Positions 58,987 to 64,000 of a stretch of 64,000 nucleotides of DNA are shown here, in pieces. Under the pieces are notes generated by a model. The model was not told the DNA's origin. It saw only the letters and a list, made by a program, of their open reading frames with translations, and ran no database searches. How positions within the stretch are numbered: the stretch's first letter is position 1; every line of letters begins with the position of its first letter. The stretch comes from a bacterium (lineage in GTDB: Bacteria > Armatimonadota > Abditibacteriia > Abditibacteriales > Abditibacteriaceae), in NCBI GenBank assembly GCA_004172935.1, contig SDZD01000001.1:124001-188000 (forward strand), written 5' to 3'. Made by a program: the position numbers and the translations under genes.

Positions 58987-59892
58987 ATGAAATCTTCTCT
59001 TCTATGCGCTCTGGGCGCGACATGTTTGCTCGTCGGCGTCGCACAGGCCGACTTGAAATGGACGGAATCCATAAAAATGGCTGGTAACACTGCCGCCGGT
59101 ATGCCTCCAGGCATGGGAGGCTTCTCGGTGCAATCCACCCACTACATGAATGCTGAGGCCAGTCGCGTCGATACAAAAACCCAGTTCGGCCCGATGAACA
59201 TGGTAACTCGCCAAATCGACTTGTGTCCCACCAAAAAGACGCTGAATTTCTTCGACGAGGGCAAGCTCTACAGCGAGTCAACTCTATTCCCGGCCTCTAT
59301 GATGCCAGGGATGCCTGGCCCCGGCGGAATGCCCGGCATGGGAGGCCCCGGTGGTCGTCCCGGAGGCAGCAGTGGCCCCAAGCAAACGGGAATGCAAACC
59401 ATCTCGTTCACCTTTCGCGATTTGGGTTCAGAGAAAATTCTGAATATTCCCACTCGACACTATGCGCTCGATATGACAATGACCGCATCAGGTTGCGCGG
59501 GCAAAGGCACCAATAAAATCAAGATGGAAGCCTGGACTGCCAACTTCCCTATGCCCGCCCCTTGCTTGGCCCCAACGAGTTTCGAGGGCGCCATGAAGTC
59601 ACTGCCCATGCGCCAAAACAACAACTGCAAAGTCACCATGAAAATTAATGGCAACACGGCAAGCGCTTCAAAAGCATTCGGCGGCTTTATGATGCGTATG
59701 AAATTCGGTTTGGGCCAGGGCACTTTCACACGCGAAGTCACCCAACTTTCCCGTTTGCCGATTCCCGCATCCACGTTCCGTCCGCCCGCAGGCTATCGCA
59801 AGGTTTCAGCAGCGGAACTCGATAAAGCCCGTCAGTCGGCCATGATGCAAGGAATGATGGGTGGTATGATGGGTCGAATGGGCCAGCACTAA
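58987..59892 (+). CDS. Secreted Met/Gly-rich protein, tandem paralogue 2
   Basis: 301 residues. The same layout as paralogue 1: signal peptide MKSSLLCALGATCLLVGVAQA, 'DLKWTESIKMAG', 'QIDLCPTKKTLNFFDEGKLYS', Met/Gly/Pro run (PGMPGPGGMPGMGGPGG) and a terminal MMQGMMGGMMGRMGQH. The cysteines of 'IDLCPTKK', 'GCAGKGTNK' and 'PAPCLAP' are kept in both, so disulfide-linked structure is likely. Spacing to the first copy is 66 bp; they could share a transcript. Confidence 0.78.
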   Translation: MKSSLLCALGATCLLVGVAQADLKWTESIKMAGNTAAGMPPGMGGFSVQSTHYMNAEASRVDTKTQFGPMNMVTRQIDLCPTKKTLNFFDEGKLYSESTLFPASMMPGMPGPGGMPGMGGPGGRPGGSSGPKQTGMQTISFTFRDLGSEKILNIPTRHYALDMTMTASGCAGKGTNKIKMEAWTANFPMPAPCLAPTSFEGAMKSLPMRQNNNCKVTMKINGNTASASKAFGGFMMRMKFGLGQGTFTREVTQLSRLPIPASTFRPPAGYRKVSAAELDKARQSAMMQGMMGGMMGRMGQH

Positions 59893-59997
59893 AACCAACG
59901 ACTTCCCCCTCATTCGCAAACACCATTGGGATTTGTGAAGCGCGAGCCGTAGCGGTTTATTTCGGAAGCGGGCAAGGGTGCGATACTTCTTCTATTC

Positions 59998-61236
59998 GTG
60001 ACTGCTTCCCAACCCAAACGCACGGCTCGCAATCCTGAGCGCCACCAACAAAATACCCACTGGGCGACGCTACCGCCGCTGTCGCCGCTCACCTACTACC
60101 GACGCAACATCTGGCGCGTGTTGCCAGTTGTGGGCGCCATCGTCATTTCGGTCTTCCTCATCGCGGCCATCGTTACCCTGCTGAATTCCGTGGACCGCTC
60201 CATTCAGGTTCAGTACGGCTCGATGAAGAATTACACCATTCTCGCGCCGCGCACCGACCCCGATGTGCCGCTCCCCATATTAGCAGACGCCGCCAAAATT
60301 CCCGAAGTCAAGGAAGTCATCCTGACCATCCCTTGCTTTGTCTTCTTGAAAACCGTGTTCGGCAAAATGCCGATTCCCATCTACGGCTTCGAGCAGAAAG
60401 ACGTTTCAACCATCGTCAAAATCACTGGCAACAAACTGGTCGAAGGGCGTATCCCCCACGTGAATCAGCCAGAAGTGGCCCTGTCACGCGCATGGGCCAA
60501 CAACTTTCACGTCAAATTGGGCGATCTGTACACCCCCTACGACGAACAATTGCCCACCCTGCTCACCAAACTACGCGTCGTCGGTATTTTCGAGGGCGGC
60601 GATAACATCGCCATCACCGATAGAACCTTTCTTGAACTCGAACTCAATGAAATCGCGCGGCGCCCGTCCTACTTCTATCTGCCTCGCGACGCCAAGGACT
60701 TGCCGAAAATCTCCAAAGAATTGCAGTCCATCATCGACCACCCCAAAAAGTACGACCTCGCCCCCAATTTCTCGCGCCGTATAAAGGTTTTCACTTTCAA
60801 CGGACTGGTTCAAGATTTACGTAATAGCCTCGGCTTCCTCTACACCTTCCTTGCAATTGCCGATGGATTGGTAATTTGCACCGTCGCCCTACTGTCTGGC
60901 TTTCTGGCCAACATCTATTTCGAGCAACGTCTGGGCGAGTTCGGCCTCCTGTCGGCACTCGGCTTTCGCCGCGAACGACTGGCAAAGCGTTTGGTGATGG
61001 AAACGGGCACCCTTGTAGGTCTCTCGTGGCTTGGTGGCATCGCCTTTACCGCGCTGGCGATAAAAATCCTCGATGTGACTTATATGGTGCCACATGGTTT
61101 GGTGCTGGCCCCCATTGCACGCGATGCCCTGCTCTACACGCTCCCGACCCCAATTCTGGTTGGTATCGCCTCACTGGGCACCGTACTCACCCGTCTCTAT
61201 CGCCTCGACCCCATCGAAATCATGGAGCGCCGCTAA
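59998..61236 (+). CDS. ABC transporter permease, FtsX/LolC type
   Basis: 412 residues from GTG 59998. A polar N-terminus, one membrane helix (about 40-62), a large extracytoplasmic domain (about 63-270) and three helices in the last 150 residues ('LYTFLAIADGLVICTVALLSG', 'LVGLSWLGGIAFTALAI', 'LVGIASLGTVLTRL') match the FtsX/MacB/LolC layout. The short 'EFGLLSALGFRRERL' between helices is the coupling region that contacts the ATPase. The next gene (ATPase) starts 3 bp after its stop. Function may be lipoprotein release, efflux or envelope signalling; the substrate is unknown. Confidence 0.9.
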   Translation: MTASQPKRTARNPERHQQNTHWATLPPLSPLTYYRRNIWRVLPVVGAIVISVFLIAAIVTLLNSVDRSIQVQYGSMKNYTILAPRTDPDVPLPILADAAKIPEVKEVILTIPCFVFLKTVFGKMPIPIYGFEQKDVSTIVKITGNKLVEGRIPHVNQPEVALSRAWANNFHVKLGDLYTPYDEQLPTLLTKLRVVGIFEGGDNIAITDRTFLELELNEIARRPSYFYLPRDAKDLPKISKELQSIIDHPKKYDLAPNFSRRIKVFTFNGLVQDLRNSLGFLYTFLAIADGLVICTVALLSGFLANIYFEQRLGEFGLLSALGFRRERLAKRLVMETGTLVGLSWLGGIAFTALAIKILDVTYMVPHGLVLAPIARDALLYTLPTPILVGIASLGTVLTRLYRLDPIEIMERR

Positions 61237-61239
61237 AAG

Positions 61240-61989
61240 ATGAGCGAACTTATTCACCTACCCGAACGCCTCGAACGCGCCTCCCACGAAGACCTGCGCG
61301 CCGACAAACTGACCCTCACCTACGTCACACCGCGCTCGACCACCTACGCGGTGCGCGATGTTTCGCTGCACGTTGGCCCGAAAGAGTACGCCGGAATCGT
61401 CGGCCCATCAGGAAGCGGCAAATCCTCTCTGCTCTACTTGATGTCGGGGATGCGAACCGCCACATCGGGCGAAGTCCACTTCGGTTCATTCCACTATTCG
61501 GCGGCTTCGCCCTCCGAAAAGCTCGATTTCCGCCGCGCCTCCTTCGGCTTCATTTTCCAGCAACCCCACCTCATTTCTTACCTGAGCGTGCTGGAAAACG
61601 TGCTTGTCCCCATCGAAAACCCAGATCAAGCCGATAAAAAGCGCGCCCTCGACTTGCTCGATTCGCTCGGCATCGCCGAACTGGCTCCCAAATTCCCCAA
61701 CGAGTGTTCGGGCGGCGAGCGCGTGCGCGCCTCGATGGCGCGTGGCCTGGTTCACCGTCCGGCGTGGCTGTGGGTCGATGAACCAACGGCCTCACTCGAC
61801 TCGCAAACCGGAAAGATGGTCATGGATGTCTTACGCGGCCAAACCGACCACGGCGCCCTCATCGTCATCACCCACGACCTCGAAATTTTGAACGATGCCG
61901 ACATCGTCTTTCGCATGCGCGATGGCCTCCTCACCGAAACCTTCGTGCCCGAAGCCAAAAAGCAAAATAAAGATAATGTCTCATCTTAA
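61240..61989 (+). CDS. ABC transporter ATP-binding protein, LolD/MacB type
   Basis: 249 residues. Walker A GPSGSGKS (55-62), Q-loop 'FIFQQPH', signature CSGGE (156-160, where LSGGQ is usual), Walker B LWVDE (177-181), D-loop SLD, and H-loop 'VITHD' are present. It pairs with the FtsX-type permease just upstream, with which it would form the full transporter as a dimer of each. The signature Cys/Glu changes are mild and do not rule out activity. Confidence 0.92.
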   Translation: MSELIHLPERLERASHEDLRADKLTLTYVTPRSTTYAVRDVSLHVGPKEYAGIVGPSGSGKSSLLYLMSGMRTATSGEVHFGSFHYSAASPSEKLDFRRASFGFIFQQPHLISYLSVLENVLVPIENPDQADKKRALDLLDSLGIAELAPKFPNECSGGERVRASMARGLVHRPAWLWVDEPTASLDSQTGKMVMDVLRGQTDHGALIVITHDLEILNDADIVFRMRDGLLTETFVPEAKKQNKDNVSS

Positions 61990-62271
61990 GCAATTGCAAC
62001 TTATTGCCATGATGTGAAGTTTGTTGCCCTTGCCGTCGCACACAGGTCTTCAAAAGCACTAAGATTTAAATCAGCGAGTGTGATTCCGTCTCCGGCACGT
62101 CTTTGCGGCCCGGAAAACCACGCTAAAGCGGTGGATTGGTCCGATTAAGGGCACTGCATTGCGCTAAAAATGAGAGATTAAAAGTAGTTGTATCCCCAAT
62201 CTCAAAGCGAAATGGCAGAACGGCACTTTTTTGGCTCTTTTACCCATCGCTCCTTTCGAGGAAACCCTGTT

Positions 62272-62961
62272 ATGTTCAAAGACACTCTGGCGGCTGGAGC
62301 CGCGCAAATCGAGTCGGCCAAGCACGACGCCGAAAAATCTTTCTCCAAGGCCAAGCACGACGCCGAGAAATCTTTCTCGAAAGCCAAGAAGCAAGCAGCC
62401 AAAACCGCCGCCCAGAAAGCGGCTCTGGCAGCGGGCTATATCCCCGCGCTTAAGCCCGAAAAGAAACCCAGCACCCTGACCCGCGTTTTGGGCGATCTGG
62501 GCACAGCCATCTGGTTCGGCGGTTCCGTGTTCGGCATCCTGTCGCTCAACCCCTCGGTCGAAGTTCTGGACGACCCCGAAGAGCGTGGCAAAATGGTTGA
62601 CGAAGCATGGGCACGCTTCCAACCCTATGGTGCCGCTGGCCTCCTGGTGGCATTCATCGCTCACATCGCGATGCGCCGCCGTCCGCCCCGCAACCAAACC
62701 GAGACCTACAAAATCGCTGGCCTTGCCAAAGACTTCTTCATCGTCGGCGCTGGCATCACCTCGATTGCTTCCCTCGCTTTGGGCGAATACGCTGTCGATG
62801 ACCACCAGCCCATCGACTCGGCCACCGAAGGCACCGAGGGCACACCAGACGACACCCAAAAGGCCCAGAGCGGCCTTTCTATCGCCTCCATCGCCCAATT
62901 GGCGTGCGGTGTCGGCCTCATCATCGCCGGAGCCGTCCTGGCCGGCGAACGCGACAAATAA
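62272..62961 (+). CDS. Membrane protein with charged coiled-coil repeats
   Basis: 229 residues from ATG 62272 with GAGGAA 9 nt upstream. The N-terminal 45 residues contain two direct copies of KHDAEKSFSKA and more Ala/Lys-rich helix, likely a coiled coil. Three hydrophobic stretches follow ('LGTAIWFGGSVFGILSL', 'GAAGLLVAFIAHIAM', 'FFIVGAGITSIASLAL') and a last one near the C-terminus ('LACGVGLIIAGAVLAG'). No named family is recognised. It ends at a terminator shared with the convergent glycosyltransferase gene. Confidence 0.75.
   Translation: MFKDTLAAGAAQIESAKHDAEKSFSKAKHDAEKSFSKAKKQAAKTAAQKAALAAGYIPALKPEKKPSTLTRVLGDLGTAIWFGGSVFGILSLNPSVEVLDDPEERGKMVDEAWARFQPYGAAGLLVAFIAHIAMRRRPPRNQTETYKIAGLAKDFFIVGAGITSIASLALGEYAVDDHQPIDSATEGTEGTPDDTQKAQSGLSIASIAQLACGVGLIIAGAVLAGERDK
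62319..62384 (+). repeat. Tandem 33-bp coding repeat, two copies
   Basis: Two adjoining 33-bp units encode KHDAEKSFSKA twice, differing at a few third-codon bases, so the repeat arose as DNA and is kept in frame. Confidence 0.6.
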
Positions 62962-62978
62962 TCAATCGCAAAAATCCG

Positions 62979-63012
62979 AAAAGGGCCGCTCTCAAACGAG
63001 AGCGGCCCTTTT
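62979..63012. terminator. Bidirectional intrinsic terminator
   Basis: A 15-bp perfect stem (62979-62993 with 62998-63012; AAAAGGGCCGCTCTC) and an AAAC loop. Confidence 0.85.
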
Positions 63013-63051
63013 CATATTTTTATCAGTCAGACCGCCTCATTCTTTCATAGC

Positions 63052-64000
63052 CTAAGCTCCCAGTTCCGCCATATCGCTCAACCATGCCTCGACGAGCGGC
63101 ATCTCTTGCGCGGGCACGATGTCTGCCGCCACCAATGCCGCGTAACAGCGGTGCAAATTGTCTCCGCACTGTTTGGGGTCGCTCGACAGCGAGAGTCCAC
63201 TCAAAATTTCGAGGATGCGAACGTTGTTCAAGTAGCCCGGCACTTCATCCTTGAAATCGCGAATCAGCGAATGCTCGTTGCGAATCTGGTACATCGTCGC
63301 CTCGCAAAAGGCGAGGTGCCCGCCCATCGCGTATAAACAGATTTGCGCAATAAACGAACGCCAGATGTCGGTCATGCGGAACGACACAAACGCGGGCAAA
63401 TACATCAACGGATAGGCTTCGGGCCACCAGATGGTGTTCTGCGAGTTGAAAGGGCAGAAAGTGCCCTCCGCTAAAAAGATGCGGTTGGGCGTGAATTTAA
63501 TCTCACCATCGTAAGTGAGGCGAAAGACAGCGTCCACATCGGGGTTATCATTCGCCAAAAACTGCTGAATCGCACACTCGACCGACTCCGACGCTCCAAG
63601 CGGCGAAACCGCCCGCAAGCTTTCATTGATGTACTCCAAAGGAAAGCCACGCGGCCAGATACGTTCACGCGAGAAATGGACGTACACGTTCTCCCAACCC
63701 TGCTTTTGCACGCGCTTCACCGAGATCATTTTTGAAGGGTTCTTCAACCAACCCTCATAGGGCAAGTTGTCGTCATCGGTTTCAGCGATCATCGTTGCCC
63801 CGCCCTTTATCGCCTGCAAATAGCCGATGTTTTTGCGCGCATAATGTCGCGTCGGGCACAGGCGAGGAAAATGAAACGGCAGCGCTTCCTGTGCGGGCAC
63901 ATCCAGGAACTGCGCGCCCGGAAAACTCCAGTCGGCGGGCGTCTTGGTATCCCCAACGATCAATAAATCCCAATCGGGTGCTTCGCGAACGATGTCACGG
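63052..64000 (-). CDS. STELLO (DUF288)-like glycosyltransferase, 5' end beyond right edge
   Basis: The reverse frame is open from a stop at 63052 to the window edge; the part upstream of an apparent TTG at 63963 continues the same protein ('DWDLLIVGDTKTPADW'), so the gene is partial. 'ARKNIGYLQAIKGGATMIAETDDDNLPYEGW' contains the DxD-like metal site of the STELLO/DUF288 family; later 'IWRSFIAQICLYAMGGHLAF' and 'NEHSLIRDFKDE' are seen. STELLO proteins in plants interact with cellulose synthases; bacterial members are thought to be glycosyltransferases. The acceptor is unknown. It is convergent with the coiled-coil membrane protein gene. Confidence 0.85.
   Translation of the reverse strand, partial: RDIVREAPDWDLLIVGDTKTPADWSFPGAQFLDVPAQEALPFHFPRLCPTRHYARKNIGYLQAIKGGATMIAETDDDNLPYEGWLKNPSKMISVKRVQKQGWENVYVHFSRERIWPRGFPLEYINESLRAVSPLGASESVECAIQQFLANDNPDVDAVFRLTYDGEIKFTPNRIFLAEGTFCPFNSQNTIWWPEAYPLMYLPAFVSFRMTDIWRSFIAQICLYAMGGHLAFCEATMYQIRNEHSLIRDFKDEVPGYLNNVRILEILSGLSLSSDPKQCGDNLHRCYAALVAADIVPAQEMPLVEAWLSDMAELGA

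Noticed and set aside
1-64000. tRNA, rRNA, CRISPR, insertion sequence or prophage
   Set aside because: No T-loop-like GGTTCGAATCC with a fitting cloverleaf, no regularly spaced repeats and no transposase or integrase motifs were seen.

Overview
The window looks like chromosomal DNA of a free-living, Gram-negative-type heterotroph, most probably a member of the Armatimonadota/Abditibacteriota. This rests on inference from gene content, not on a marker gene. The clues are a family of short-pseudopilin proteins (prepilin helix followed by ARENAR-type linker and C-terminal 'FLDGHVKW' block), a DUF6785-type membrane protein, many exported proteins and lipoproteins, and a carbohydrate-active LacI/GH51 locus. 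Coding density is high, genes run on both strands in short units, and almost every unit ends in a strong intrinsic hairpin terminator, often shared by convergent genes. No rRNA, tRNA, CRISPR array, insertion sequence or prophage was seen.

Layout. 1-5 kb: the 5' part of a DUF6785 membrane gene (cut by the left edge), a LacI regulator with a palindrome just upstream, a multidomain TerD-zinc ribbon-TerB-like-PH-like-HNH protein, and a DctA dicarboxylate symporter. 5-10 kb: a PAS hybrid histidine kinase, a divergent HxlR regulator/exported MBL hydrolase pair, and an SRAP-fold protein that has lost its four catalytic residues and carries a SWIM zinc finger. 10-20 kb: a DUF1232-like membrane protein, a Do-family protease, and a c-di-GMP block of two PAS-GGDEF-EAL proteins and one tandem-GGDEF protein, then an SRPBCC protein. 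20-31 kb: an NHLRC2-like thioredoxin/NHL exported protein, a DUF58 protein, and metabolic genes (threonine ammonia-lyase, citrate synthase, aspartate aminotransferase), with exported proteins of unknown role. 31-38 kb: CPBP protease, LacI regulator divergent from an exported GH51 arabinofuranosidase, TspO, a lipoprotein, lipoyl synthase. 38-47 kb: pseudopilin, dCTP deaminase, esterase lipoprotein, second DUF58 protein, LGFP-type exported protein, exported OB-like protein, HD nucleotidase, two tandem pseudopilins with duplicated leader regions, and a WD40 protein. 47-52 kb: TPR membrane protein, an AT-rich patch with a frameshifted HEPN-like gene, isocitrate dehydrogenase, a periplasmic dual-specificity-type phosphatase with a C-terminal heme motif, and a pilin-like protein lacking the prepilin signal. 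52-64 kb: FG-GAP-like exported protein, glycosyltransferase, sugar dehydrogenase-PEBP fusion, MsrA, PurK, a tandem pair of Met/Gly-rich secreted paralogues, an FtsX-type ABC transporter pair, a coiled-coil membrane protein and a STELLO-like glycosyltransferase cut by the right edge.

How the genes fit together. Most of the window is housekeeping (two TCA-cycle enzymes, PurK, LipA, Dcd, IlvA, MsrA) mixed with envelope functions and signalling. The most unusual proteins are fusions: the TerD...HNH protein, the SRAP pseudoenzyme-SWIM protein, the phosphatase-heme protein, and the dehydrogenase-PEBP protein. The only clear sign of recent transfer is the AT-rich HEPN patch at about 48.1-48.9 kb. 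All family assignments come from reading motifs by eye; none has been checked by a search.
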